Source: Streptomyces bungoensis
GTDB taxonomy: Bacteria; Actinomycetota; Actinomycetes; Streptomycetales; Streptomycetaceae
Length of the DNA stretch: 64,000 nucleotides
Assembly (NCBI RefSeq): GCF_001514215.1
Contig: NZ_KQ948862.1
Coordinates: 124,001-188,000, forward strand
Direction of reading: 5' to 3'
Within the stretch, counting starts at the first letter, position 1; the number at the start of each line of letters is the position of its first letter. Shown in pieces: positions 24,162 through 32,285 of this stretch. The position numbers and the translations under genes are program-made. The notes below the pieces were generated by a model that worked only from the letters and a program-made list of their open reading frames with translations, searched no databases and was not told the DNA's origin.

Positions 24162-25013
24162 GTGCCCCGCCGCAGAATCGGCTTCTGGTACCGCTTCGCC
24201 GCGGTGCTCTGCAAACCGCCGCTGGTGGTTCTGATCAAGCGGGACTGGCGTGGAATGGAGCACATTCCGGCCGAGGGCGGATTTATCACCGCGGTGAACC
24301 ACAATTCCCATGTGGACCCCTTCGCCTATGCCCACTATCAGTACAACACCGGACGTGTTCCGCGTTTCCTGGCGAAGAGCGGGCTTTTCAAAAAGGGATT
24401 CGTCGGCGCCGCGATGCGCGGCACCGGGCAGATTCCCGTCTACCGCGAGAGCACGGACGCGCTCAGCGCCTTCCGGGCCGCCATCGACGCCGTGGAGCGC
24501 GGCGAGTGCGTCGCCTTCTACCCCGAGGGCACCCTCACCCGCGACCCGGACGGCTGGCCCATGACCGGCAAGACCGGCGCAGCGCGCGTGGCCCTGCAGA
24601 CCAAGTGCCCGGTGATCCCGGTGGCCCAGTGGGGCTGCAACGAACTGCTGCCGCCCTACGCCAAGAAGCCCCACCTCCTCCCGCGCAAGACGCACCGCGT
24701 CCTCGCCGGCCCGCCCGTGGACCTGTCGCGCTTCTACGACAAGGAGATGACCGCCGACCTCCTGAAGGAGGCCACCGAGGTCATCATGGCCGCCGTCACC
24801 CGCCAGCTGGAGGAGATCCGCGGCGAGAAGGCGCCCGAGACGCCCTACGACCCGCGCCGCGAGCGGATCGAGCAGCGCCGCAGGACCCGCGCGCAGGCCG
24901 AGCGGAGGGCGGCGCGCATCGGCGAGGAGCCGGTGTCCGTGACCGGCGAGGCGGCCGCCCAGGCCGCCGGGGAAGCCCCGCGGACCGGCACGGATGAGGA
25001 GAGCGGCACGTGA
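24162..25013 (+). CDS. Lysophospholipid acyltransferase (PlsC family)
   Basis: This 283-residue acyltransferase has the catalytic NHNSHVD box (H47-x4-D52) and the PEGT glycerol-phosphate site (residues 121-124), plus GTGQIPVYR in between. It acylates lysophosphatidate or a related acceptor at the membrane. The C-terminal ~60 residues are charged and disordered. GTG 24162 follows an AAGGAAGG site. The stop overlaps gpsA by 4 bp, linking acyl-acceptor supply (glycerol-3-phosphate) with acylation. Confidence 0.92.
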   Translation: MPRRRIGFWYRFAAVLCKPPLVVLIKRDWRGMEHIPAEGGFITAVNHNSHVDPFAYAHYQYNTGRVPRFLAKSGLFKKGFVGAAMRGTGQIPVYRESTDALSAFRAAIDAVERGECVAFYPEGTLTRDPDGWPMTGKTGAARVALQTKCPVIPVAQWGCNELLPPYAKKPHLLPRKTHRVLAGPPVDLSRFYDKEMTADLLKEATEVIMAAVTRQLEEIRGEKAPETPYDPRRERIEQRRRTRAQAERRAARIGEEPVSVTGEAAAQAAGEAPRTGTDEESGT

Positions 25014-26020
25014 GCAAGCCTGTCCGGGCCGCCGTCATGGGCGCCGGCTCCTGGGGCACCGCCTTCGGCATGGTCCTCGCCGACGCCGGCTGCGAGGTGA
25101 CCCTGTGGGCCCGCCGCCCCGAGCTGGCGGAGGCGGTCAACTCCACGCGGACCAACCCCGACTACCTGCCCGGCGTCGAACTCCCGGAGCGCCTGCGCGC
25201 CACCGCCGACCCCGCCGAGGCGCTGCGCGACGCGGACTTCACCGTCCTCGCCGTCCCCTCGCAGACGCTGCGCGCCAACCTCGCCGAGTGGACCCCGCTG
25301 CTCGCGCCCGGCACCGTGCTCGTCTCCCTGATGAAGGGCGTCGAACTCGGCTCCACCATGCGGATGAGCGAGGTCGTCGACGACGTCGCCAAGGTCGGCC
25401 CCGACCGCATCGCCGTCGTCACCGGCCCCAACCTGGCCCGCGAGATCGCCGCGCGCATGCCCGCCGCCGCCGTGGTGGCCTGCACCGACGAGACGGTCGC
25501 CCGGCGGCTCCAGGCCGCCTGCCACACCCCGTACTTCCGGCCCTACACCAACACCGACGTCGTCGGCTGCGAACTGGGCGGCGCCGTGAAGAACGTCATC
25601 GGTCTCGCGGTCGGCATCGCCGACGGCATGGGCCTCGGCGACAACGCCAAGGGCTCGCTCATCACCCGCGGCCTCGCCGAGACCACCCGGCTCGGCATGG
25701 CCCTCGGCGCCGACCCGCTGACCTTCTCCGGACTCGCCGGTCTCGGGGACCTGGTGGCGACCTGCTCCTCGCCGCTGTCGCGCAACCACACCTTCGGCAC
25801 CAACCTCGGCAAGGGCATGACCCTGCAGGAGACCATCGCGGTCACCCGGCAGACCGCCGAGGGCGTCAAGTCCTGCGAGTCGGTGGCGGATCTGGCGCGC
25901 CGGCACGGCGTCGAGATGCCCATCACCGAGACGGTCGTGGACATCGTGCACGAGGGCAAGCCCCCGGTGGTCGCCCTGAAGGAGCTGATGTCGCGCAGCG
26001 CGAAGCCCGAGCGACGCTGA
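25010..26020 (+). CDS. gpsA: NAD(P)-dependent glycerol-3-phosphate dehydrogenase
   Basis: This 336-residue protein has the Rossmann GxGxxG at G11AGSWG16, the catalytic-lysine region ELGGAVKNVIGLAVGIADG, and GLAGLGDLVATCSS. GpsA reduces dihydroxyacetone phosphate to sn-glycerol-3-phosphate for phospholipids. The GTG start lies within the stop of the upstream acyltransferase (GTGA overlap). ddlA follows 59 bases later on the same strand. Confidence 0.97.
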   Translation: MSKPVRAAVMGAGSWGTAFGMVLADAGCEVTLWARRPELAEAVNSTRTNPDYLPGVELPERLRATADPAEALRDADFTVLAVPSQTLRANLAEWTPLLAPGTVLVSLMKGVELGSTMRMSEVVDDVAKVGPDRIAVVTGPNLAREIAARMPAAAVVACTDETVARRLQAACHTPYFRPYTNTDVVGCELGGAVKNVIGLAVGIADGMGLGDNAKGSLITRGLAETTRLGMALGADPLTFSGLAGLGDLVATCSSPLSRNHTFGTNLGKGMTLQETIAVTRQTAEGVKSCESVADLARRHGVEMPITETVVDIVHEGKPPVVALKELMSRSAKPERR

Positions 26021-26079
26021 GCGACCCCCCTGCGTCGACGCTGTATCGGGGCCCCGCTGCCAGGTACTCTCATCGCGAT

Positions 26080-27237
26080 ATGAGCACCGAGAACCTCCCC
26101 CAGAGCCCTGAGCAGCCGTCCCGCAAGCCGCGCGTGGCCGTCGTGTTCGGCGGGCGCAGCTCCGAACACGGGATCTCCGTGGTCACCGCAGGCGCCGTCC
26201 TCAAGGCCATCGACCGGACGAAGTACGACGTCCTGCCGATCGGCATCACCACGGACGGCCGGTGGGCCCTGACGGCCGACGAGCCGGAGCGCATGGCCAT
26301 CACCGACCGCCGCACCCCGAGCGTGGCGGACCTGGCGGAGTCCACCGAGGGCGGCGTGGTGCTCCCGGTCGACCCGGCGAACCGCGAGGTCGTCTACAGC
26401 GAGCCCGGCTCGGTGCCCAAGGCGCTCGGTGAGGTCGACGTCGTCTTCCCGGTGCTGCACGGCCCGTACGGCGAGGACGGCACCCTGCAGGGCCTGCTGG
26501 AGCTGTCCGGGGTGCCGTACGTGGGAGCGGGCGTGCTCGCCTCGGCCGTCGGCCAGGACAAGGAGTACATGAAGCGGGTCTTCACCTCCTTCGGGCTCAA
26601 GGTCGGCCCGTACGTGGTGATCCGGCCCCGCGAGTGGGCGCAGGACGAGTCCGCCGCCCGCAAGAAGATCGTCGACTTCGCCGGCGAGCACGGCTGGCCG
26701 CTGTTCGTGAAGCCCGCGCGCGCGGGCTCCTCCATCGGCATCACCAAGGTCGACGACCTCTCCGGCCTGGACGAGGCGATCGCCGAGGCGCAGGCCCACG
26801 ACCCGAAGATCCTGGTCGAGGCGGCCCTGCGGGGCCGCGAGATCGAGTGCGGGGTGCTGGAGTTCGAGGACGGCCCGCGCGCCTCCGTCCCGGCCGAGAT
26901 CCCGCCGCCGGACGCGCACGCGTACTACGACTTCGAGGCCAAGTACATCGACTCCACGCCCGGCATCGTCCCGGCCCCGCTCACCGACGAGGAGACCGCC
27001 GAGGTGCGGCGGCTCGCGGTCGAGGCGTTCGAGGCGGCCTCCTGCGAGGGCCTGGTCCGCGCCGACTTCTTCCTCACCGAGGACGGCGAGTTCGTCATCA
27101 ACGAGATCAACACCATGCCCGGCTTCACGCCGATCTCGATGTACCCGCAGATGTGGCAGGCCACCGGCATCGGCTACCCGGAGCTGGTCGACCGCCTGGT
27201 GCAGGCCGCGCTGCGCCGCCCCACCGGGCTGCGCTGA
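26080..27237 (+). CDS. ddlA: D-alanine--D-alanine ligase
   Basis: This 385-residue ATP-grasp enzyme shows VAVVFGGRSSEHGISVV, FPVLHGPYGEDGTLQG, KPARAGSSIGITKV, and INEINTMPGFTPISMYP with metal-binding Glu and Asn. It joins two D-alanines for peptidoglycan precursors. ATG 26080 was chosen: MSTENLPQSPEQPSRKPR is a disordered lead before the first strand. The dipeptide-ligase signature (YDFEAKYID with Tyr/Phe) fits D-Ala-D-Ala rather than D-Ala-D-Lac ligases. Confidence 0.96.
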   Translation: MSTENLPQSPEQPSRKPRVAVVFGGRSSEHGISVVTAGAVLKAIDRTKYDVLPIGITTDGRWALTADEPERMAITDRRTPSVADLAESTEGGVVLPVDPANREVVYSEPGSVPKALGEVDVVFPVLHGPYGEDGTLQGLLELSGVPYVGAGVLASAVGQDKEYMKRVFTSFGLKVGPYVVIRPREWAQDESAARKKIVDFAGEHGWPLFVKPARAGSSIGITKVDDLSGLDEAIAEAQAHDPKILVEAALRGREIECGVLEFEDGPRASVPAEIPPPDAHAYYDFEAKYIDSTPGIVPAPLTDEETAEVRRLAVEAFEAASCEGLVRADFFLTEDGEFVINEINTMPGFTPISMYPQMWQATGIGYPELVDRLVQAALRRPTGLR

Positions 27238-27249
27238 GCCCCCGCCGGG

Positions 27250-27771
27250 TCAGCCGCGCATGGAGGCGATCCCCTGGGGGATCGCCTTCTTGACGGAGGC
27301 GGCGAGCCCCGTGAGCACGGCCGTCCCGCCGTCCTGTCCCGACATCCCCTCGGGCAGCGTGACCTGCACGTATGCCACGCGGTTCGCCGTGGTGAACCGC
27401 CAGGTGCCGTTCCCCAGCCGCTCCATCAGCCAGTCCACGCCGTTCACCCCGCCCGCGACCGCGTCCGGGTCACCGCCCTCGGCCACCTTCGGATCGACCA
27501 TCTTCGGGGGCCGTACGACACCGCAGCGCAGTATGATCGCCGGGCTTCCCCAGCCCGCCGTGTAGGCGGACCGGGGCTCGGGGTCCTCACGTCCCCGTCC
27601 GTCGAGCTTCCCGGGCAGCACCCGGTGCAGGTCCCGGCACACCTTCGCCGTTTTCGCGTCGGGGCTGGGAACCGCCACGGTCGCGCTGTCGTCTGCTGTG
27701 GAGCAGCCCGCGACCGCGATCAGCAGCGCGGGCGCGAGCAGGCCGAGTGGCCGGTGACGGAAGAAGTTCAC
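27250..27771 (-). CDS. DUF3515-type lipoprotein
   Basis: This 173-residue protein has a lipoprotein signal: MNFFRHRPLGLLAPALLIAV followed by the lipobox VAGC with C23. The mature part contains CRDLHRVLPGKL, ILRCGVVRPP and WRFTTANRVAYVQVTLPEG, matching my memory of the actinobacterial DUF3515 family. Two further cysteines may form a disulfide. It is anchored outside the membrane; function is unknown. GTG start at 27771; it ends 12 bases from ddlA in convergent orientation. Confidence 0.82.
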   Translation of the reverse strand: MNFFRHRPLGLLAPALLIAVAGCSTADDSATVAVPSPDAKTAKVCRDLHRVLPGKLDGRGREDPEPRSAYTAGWGSPAIILRCGVVRPPKMVDPKVAEGGDPDAVAGGVNGVDWLMERLGNGTWRFTTANRVAYVQVTLPEGMSGQDGGTAVLTGLAASVKKAIPQGIASMRG

Positions 27772-27791
27772 CGGCCAAGGGTAGACGGGGG

Positions 27792-28025
27792 CTACAGATG
27801 CACGACCGGGCAGGTCAGGGTGCGCGTGATGCCGTCCACTTGCTGGACCTTCGCGACCACCATGCGGCCGAGCTCGTCGACGGTGTCGGCCTGGGCGCGC
27901 ACGATGACGTCGTACGGCCCCGTCACGTCCTCGGCCTGGAGCACTCCAGGGATCTTGCTGATCGTCTCGGCGACGGTCGACGCCTTGCCGACCTCCGTCT
28001 GGATCAGGATGTACGCCTGTACCAC
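27792..28025 (-). CDS. Lrp/AsnC ligand-binding (RAM) domain protein
   Basis: This 77-residue protein is a free-standing RAM domain without a DNA-binding part: MVQAYILIQTEVGKASTVAE, IPGVLQAEDVTGPYDVIVRA, and the GITRTLTCPVV ending. Such stand-alone domains form oligomers that bind amino acids and may modulate full-length Lrp proteins. A GGAGG site five bases before GTG 28025 fixes the start. It is 20 bases upstream of the DUF3515-type gene on the same strand and divergent from thiL. Confidence 0.9.
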   Translation of the reverse strand: MVQAYILIQTEVGKASTVAETISKIPGVLQAEDVTGPYDVIVRAQADTVDELGRMVVAKVQQVDGITRTLTCPVVHL

Positions 28026-28229
28026 GGAACCTCCAGGGCGGCCACGAGGATCATGTGGGGAAAAGGAACGCCACGGTATCGCGTCGCCCCTCCCCACGGG
28101 GAGACCTGCGGGAACCGGGCTTGCGCGCCAGGGTGCGGGCACGACAGATGGTGACGGTCACCTCGACGGTATCGGGGACACTGAGGACGCGCGAGTGGGC
28201 ACGCACAGGCACAGAAGGGGCTTGACGCA

Positions 28230-29195
28230 ATGAAGGGCACTGTGGGTGAGCTGGGTGAGTTCGGGCTCATCAGGGAGCTCACCTCCCGTCTCACCACCAC
28301 CCCGGCGGTCCGGGTCGGCCCCGGAGACGACGCCGCGGTGGTCGCCGCCCCCGACCGCCGGGTGGTGGCCAGCACCGACATCCTGCTGGAGGGCCGGCAC
28401 TTCCGCCGCGACTGGTCCACGGCGTACGACGTCGGCCGCAAGGCCGCCGCGCAGAACCTCGCGGACATCGCCGCCATGGGCGCCGTGCCGACCGCGCTGC
28501 TGCTCGGCCTGGTCGTGCCCGCGGAACTCCCGGTCACCTGGCCCAGCGAGCTGATGGACGGGCTGCGCGACGAGTGCCAGGTCGCCGGTGCGTCCGTGGT
28601 CGGCGGGGACGTCGTACGCGGCGACACGATCATGGTGTCGATCACCGCGCTCGGTGATCTGCGCAACCAGGAGCCCGTCACGCGCGCGGGCGCCCAGCCC
28701 GGCGACCTGGTGGCCGTCACCGGCTGGCTGGGCTGGTCCGCGGCCGGCTACGCGATCCTGTCCCGGGGCTTCCGCTCGCCGCGCGCCTTCGTGGAGGCGC
28801 ACCGCCGCCCCGAGCCGCCGTACCACGCGGGACCGGCCGCCGCCGCGCTCGGCGCCACCGCGATGTGCGACGTGAGCGACGGGCTGATCGCCGACCTCGG
28901 GCACATCGCCGAGGCCAGCAAGGTCCGCATCGACGTCCGCTCCGGGGCGATCGACATCCCCACCCAGATGAACGACATCGGCCAGGCCGTCGGCGTGGAC
29001 CCGCTGCAGTGGGTGCTGACCGGGGGAGAGGACCACGCGATCGTGGCGACCTTCCCGCCGGACGCCAAGCTGCCGGCCCGCTGGAAGGTCATCGGCGAGG
29101 TCCTCAACCCCTCGGCGCTGCCCCAGGTGACCGTGGACGGGGCTCCCTGGACGAGCAAGGGCGGCTGGGACCACTTCGCGGACATCGAGTCGTGA
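28230..29195 (+). CDS. thiL: Thiamine-monophosphate kinase
   Basis: This 321-residue enzyme of the PurM-like ATPase fold contains [10 protein letters not shown] (D33, D34), [35 protein letters not shown] and [17 protein letters not shown]. ThiL phosphorylates thiamine monophosphate to the active diphosphate. thiD overlaps its stop by 4 bp, giving a thiamine operon. Confidence 0.96.
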   Translation: MKGTVGELGEFGLIRELTSRLTTTPAVRVGPGDDAAVVAAPDRRVVASTDILLEGRHFRRDWSTAYDVGRKAAAQNLADIAAMGAVPTALLLGLVVPAELPVTWPSELMDGLRDECQVAGASVVGGDVVRGDTIMVSITALGDLRNQEPVTRAGAQPGDLVAVTGWLGWSAAGYAILSRGFRSPRAFVEAHRRPEPPYHAGPAAAALGATAMCDVSDGLIADLGHIAEASKVRIDVRSGAIDIPTQMNDIGQAVGVDPLQWVLTGGEDHAIVATFPPDAKLPARWKVIGEVLNPSALPQVTVDGAPWTSKGGWDHFADIES

Positions 29196-29992
29196 CCCCG
29201 GCTCCGCCCCGGGTGCTGACCGTGGCCGGCTCCGACTCCGGCGGCGGCGCCGGCGTCCAGGCCGACCTGAAGACGATGCTGGCGCTCGGCGTGCACGGCA
29301 TGAGCGTGATCACCGCCGTGACCGCGCAGAACTCCCTGGGCGTGCAGGGGGCCTGGGAGCTGCCGGTGGAGGCGGTGCGGGCGCAGTACCGCAGCGTGGT
29401 GGACGACGTCGGCGTCCAGGCCGTGAAGACCGGCATGCTGGCCTCGGCCGAACTGGTCGAGGCGGTCGCCGAGTTGATCACCGGCACGGACGCGCCGGCC
29501 GTGGTGGACCCGGTCGGGGTGTCCAAGCACGGCGACCCGCTGCTGGCGGCCTCCGCCCTGGACGCCGTCCGCACGCGGCTGCTGCCGGCGGCGACCCTGG
29601 CCACCCCGAACCTCGACGAGGTGGCCCAGCTCACGGGGGTGCGGGCCGGGTCGGAGGACGACCTGCGGCGGGCGGCGGCGGCCGTGCTGGCGTACGGGCC
29701 GCGCTGGGTGCTGGTCAAGGGCGGGCACCTGCCCGGCCACGCGGACGCCGTGGACCTGCTCACGGACGGCTCCGCCGAGCACTGGCTGCGGGCCCCGCGC
29801 CTCGACAACCGGCACACCCACGGCACCGGCTGCACCCTCGCCTCGGCCGTCGCCTGCGGGCTGGCGAAGGGGCTGACCGTGCCCGAGGCCGTCACGGCCG
29901 CCAAGGAGTACGTCACCGGGGCGATCGCCGCCGGGTTCGCGCTGGGGGCCGGGATCGGCCCGGTGGACCACGGGTGGCGCCTGCGCACCTGA
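29192..29992 (+). CDS. thiD: Hydroxymethylpyrimidine (phosphate) kinase
   Basis: This 266-residue ribokinase-like enzyme has [20 protein letters not shown] at the N-terminus, the [14 protein letters not shown] segment and the catalytic [13 protein letters not shown] anion hole near the C-terminus. It phosphorylates HMP and HMP-phosphate in thiamine synthesis. GTG 29192 overlaps the thiL stop. A bidirectional hairpin separates it from rpmB. Confidence 0.96.
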   Translation: MTPAPPRVLTVAGSDSGGGAGVQADLKTMLALGVHGMSVITAVTAQNSLGVQGAWELPVEAVRAQYRSVVDDVGVQAVKTGMLASAELVEAVAELITGTDAPAVVDPVGVSKHGDPLLAASALDAVRTRLLPAATLATPNLDEVAQLTGVRAGSEDDLRRAAAAVLAYGPRWVLVKGGHLPGHADAVDLLTDGSAEHWLRAPRLDNRHTHGTGCTLASAVACGLAKGLTVPEAVTAAKEYVTGAIAAGFALGAGIGPVDHGWRLRT

Positions 29993-30017
29993 GCGCCCGC
30001 ACGCGGGTACGGCAAAA

Positions 30018-30045
30018 AGCCGGCCCACCCGGAGGTGGACCGGCT
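30018..30045. terminator. Bidirectional terminator between thiD and rpmB
   Basis: AGCCGGCCCACC and GGTGGACCGGCT pair with one mismatch around a CGGA loop. Preceded by AAAAA on the plus strand, it gives a T-tract for minus-strand rpmB transcripts. Confidence 0.8.
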
Positions 30046-30087
30046 CAGTGCAACGGACCAGGCAGTGGCCGCGCGCTCAGCAGTGCG

Positions 30088-30273
30088 TCAGCGCGAGACC
30101 TTGCCGGCCTTGATGCACGAGGTGCAGGCGTTCACGCGCTTCGGCGTCCCGCCGACCACGGTACGCACACGCTGGATGTTCGGGTTCCAGCGGCGGGACG
30201 TACGGCGGTGCGAGTGCGAGATGTTGTTGCCGAAGCCCGGCCCCTTGCCGCAGACGTCGCAGTTGGCAGCCAC
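30088..30273 (-). CDS. rpmB: 50S ribosomal protein L28, zinc-binding form
   Basis: This 61-residue protein starts [20 protein letters not shown] and keeps both CxxC pairs (C5/C8 and C50/C53), so it is the zinc-ribbon form. Streptomycetes also carry cysteine-free paralogues induced under zinc shortage; this copy is the zinc-replete version. [15 protein letters not shown] is typical. Upstream lies a stretch with two perfect GATC palindromes that may contain the promoter. Confidence 0.96.
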   Translation of the reverse strand: MAANCDVCGKGPGFGNNISHSHRRTSRRWNPNIQRVRTVVGGTPKRVNACTSCIKAGKVSR

Positions 30274-30308
30274 GGGTCACTCCAAAGACTTCAGATGCAC
30301 TTACGGTT

Positions 30309-30392
30309 GATCCCGGCATGCCGGGATCGAGATCCTGAGATCCGAGATCTTGATTGGCGCTGCCAGGGGGAATGGCCCGATCAGGATCGGGC
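30309..30392. promoter_or_regulatory. GATC-rich palindromes upstream of rpmB
   Basis: GATCCCGGCATGCCGGGATC (30309-30328) is a perfect 20-bp palindrome. GCCCGATC-AG-GATCGGGC (30375-30392) is an 8-bp-arm inverted repeat. GATC occurs seven times in this span. It lies 36-120 bases upstream of rpmB and may act as operator, RNA hairpin or promoter element. Confidence 0.45.
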
Positions 30393-30532
30393 AACCGGAG
30401 CAGCATACAACGGCTGCGCCCGTAGAAGGAAACTACCACGGCAGCTCGGGGCTCCGTCCCCGGCCCTCCACCGGAGGACGCCCCCGTGGGGTCTACGCTG
30501 CGTCCCACGTCCAGCCAGTCAGGGAGGCGCAG

Positions 30533-32248
30533 GTGGCGCAGGTGCCGCAGACACTCGATGCTCTCGCGGTGCGCACCTGGTGCGGTCTGGCGCTGCGGGC
30601 GCTGGGGCGGGCCCGCGAGGAGATCGACGCGATCAACGTCTACCCCGTGGCCGACGGGGACACCGGGACGAACCTCTACCTGACCCTGGAGTCGGCGGCG
30701 ACCGCGGTGGAGGCGGTGTTCGCCGGGTACGCGGCGGGGCCGGGGGAGCCGGCGCTCGCCGACGCCGTGCGTGCCATGGCCCACGGGGCGCTCATCGGCG
30801 CCCGCGGCAACTCCGGCACGATCCTCGCCCAGCTGCTGCGCGGCATGGCCCAGGTGCTGGCCGGGGAACCGGACGGCGAGGCTCCTCACCGCAGTGACGG
30901 CACGGGGCTGCGGCTGGCCCTGCGCCGCGCCGCCGACTCCGCGCGCGAGGCCGTGGCCCACCCGGTCGAGGGCACGGTGCTGACCGTCGCCTCCGCCGCG
31001 GCCGCCGCCGCCGAGGACACCGAGGGCGACTGCGGCACGGTCGCCCGGGCCGCCTACGAGGGCGCCCGGACCGCCCTCGCGGCGACCCCCGGCCAGCTGA
31101 AGGTGCTGGAGCGGGCCGGGGTGGTCGACGCGGGCGGCAGGGGGCTGGTGGCGGTGCTGGGCGCGCTCGTGGAGGCGTTCACGGGGGAGGCGCCGGGAGG
31201 CCTCCTGCCGCGGGGCGCCTCGGATGCGCACGCGCGCGTGGAGGCCGCACAGGCCGCGCACGCCATCGCCGGGCACCTCCCGGAGGCCGGGCCGTGCGGC
31301 GAGGACACCGGCGCCGGGCCCGGCGGCGGGCCGGCCTACGAGGTGATCTACCTCCTGGAGGCCGACGACGAGGCGGTGGCCCGGCTGCGGGCGCGGCTCG
31401 ACGCCCTCGGGGATTCCCTCGTCGTGGTCGGCGGCGACGGGCTGTGGAACGTCCACGTGCACGTCGACGACGCGGGTGCCGCCGTGGAGGCCGGCGTCGA
31501 GGCCGGGCGGCCGTACCGCATCCGGATCACGCACTTCGGGCTCGGCGACGTGCACACCGGCGGTGAGCGGCCGCCGCGCGAGCGGGCCCAGCGGGCCGTC
31601 GTCGCCGTCGTGCCCGGCGAGGGCCTGGCCGGGCTCTACGCCGAGGCCGGCGCGACCACCGTGCTCGCGCGCCCCGGGGAGCCGCCGGCGAGCGGGGAGC
31701 TGGTGCAGGCGGTACGGCGCGCCCACGCGCGCGAGGTCGTCCTGCTGCCCAACGACGCGGAGCTGCGGCACACGGCCGCCGCGGCCGCGGAGCAGGCCCG
31801 CGCCGAGGGGATCCGCGTGGCCCTGATCCCGACCCGCTCGGCGGTGCAGGGCATCGCCGCGCTCGCGGTGCACGAGCCGGAACGGCGCTTCGACGAGGAC
31901 GTCGTCCAGATGACCTCGGCGGCGGGCGCCACCCGGTACGCGGAGGTCGTCGTCGCCGAGCACCAGTTCTGGACGTCGGCCGGCATCTGCCAGGCCGGGG
32001 ACGTCCTGGGCCTGATCGACGGCGACGTCGCGGTGATCGGCGCCGACGTCACCGCCATCGCCGAGACCGTCCTGGAGCGCATGCTCCAGGCGGGCGGCGA
32101 ACTGGTCACCCTCGTCGTCGGCGACGAGGCCCCGGAGACGGCCGCCGACCACCTGGAGGCACGCGTCCGCGAGTCCTACCTGGCCGTCGACACGGTGGTC
32201 TACCGCGGCGGCCGACAGGGAGCCCCGCTCCTCATCGGCGTCGAGTGA
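30533..32248 (+). CDS. DAK2/FakA-like kinase
   Basis: This 571-residue protein has a DAK2 ATP-binding domain first (INVYPVADGDTGTNLYLTLE, HGALIGARGNSGTILAQLL, DAGGRGLVAVLGALVEA), then a middle region and a C-terminal domain with LLPNDAELRHTAAAA and VTSA-like phosphate-binding segments. The arrangement fits the FakA-type fatty-acid kinase family, which phosphorylates FakB-bound fatty acids; dihydroxyacetone kinase is the older label. No fakB (DegV) gene is adjacent. GTG 30533 has a GGGAGG site. Confidence 0.85.
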   Translation: MAQVPQTLDALAVRTWCGLALRALGRAREEIDAINVYPVADGDTGTNLYLTLESAATAVEAVFAGYAAGPGEPALADAVRAMAHGALIGARGNSGTILAQLLRGMAQVLAGEPDGEAPHRSDGTGLRLALRRAADSAREAVAHPVEGTVLTVASAAAAAAEDTEGDCGTVARAAYEGARTALAATPGQLKVLERAGVVDAGGRGLVAVLGALVEAFTGEAPGGLLPRGASDAHARVEAAQAAHAIAGHLPEAGPCGEDTGAGPGGGPAYEVIYLLEADDEAVARLRARLDALGDSLVVVGGDGLWNVHVHVDDAGAAVEAGVEAGRPYRIRITHFGLGDVHTGGERPPRERAQRAVVAVVPGEGLAGLYAEAGATTVLARPGEPPASGELVQAVRRAHAREVVLLPNDAELRHTAAAAAEQARAEGIRVALIPTRSAVQGIAALAVHEPERRFDEDVVQMTSAAGATRYAEVVVAEHQFWTSAGICQAGDVLGLIDGDVAVIGADVTAIAETVLERMLQAGGELVTLVVGDEAPETAADHLEARVRESYLAVDTVVYRGGRQGAPLLIGVE

Positions 32249-32265
32249 ACGGGTACCACCCGCCG

Positions 32266-32281
32266 CCGTCCCCCGGGACGG
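32266..32281. terminator. Small hairpin between convergent genes
   Basis: CCGTCCC-CC-GGGACGG forms a 7-bp stem in the 37-base gap between the DAK/FakA-like gene and the helical-repeat gene. Confidence 0.4.
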
Positions 32282-32285
32282 GCCC

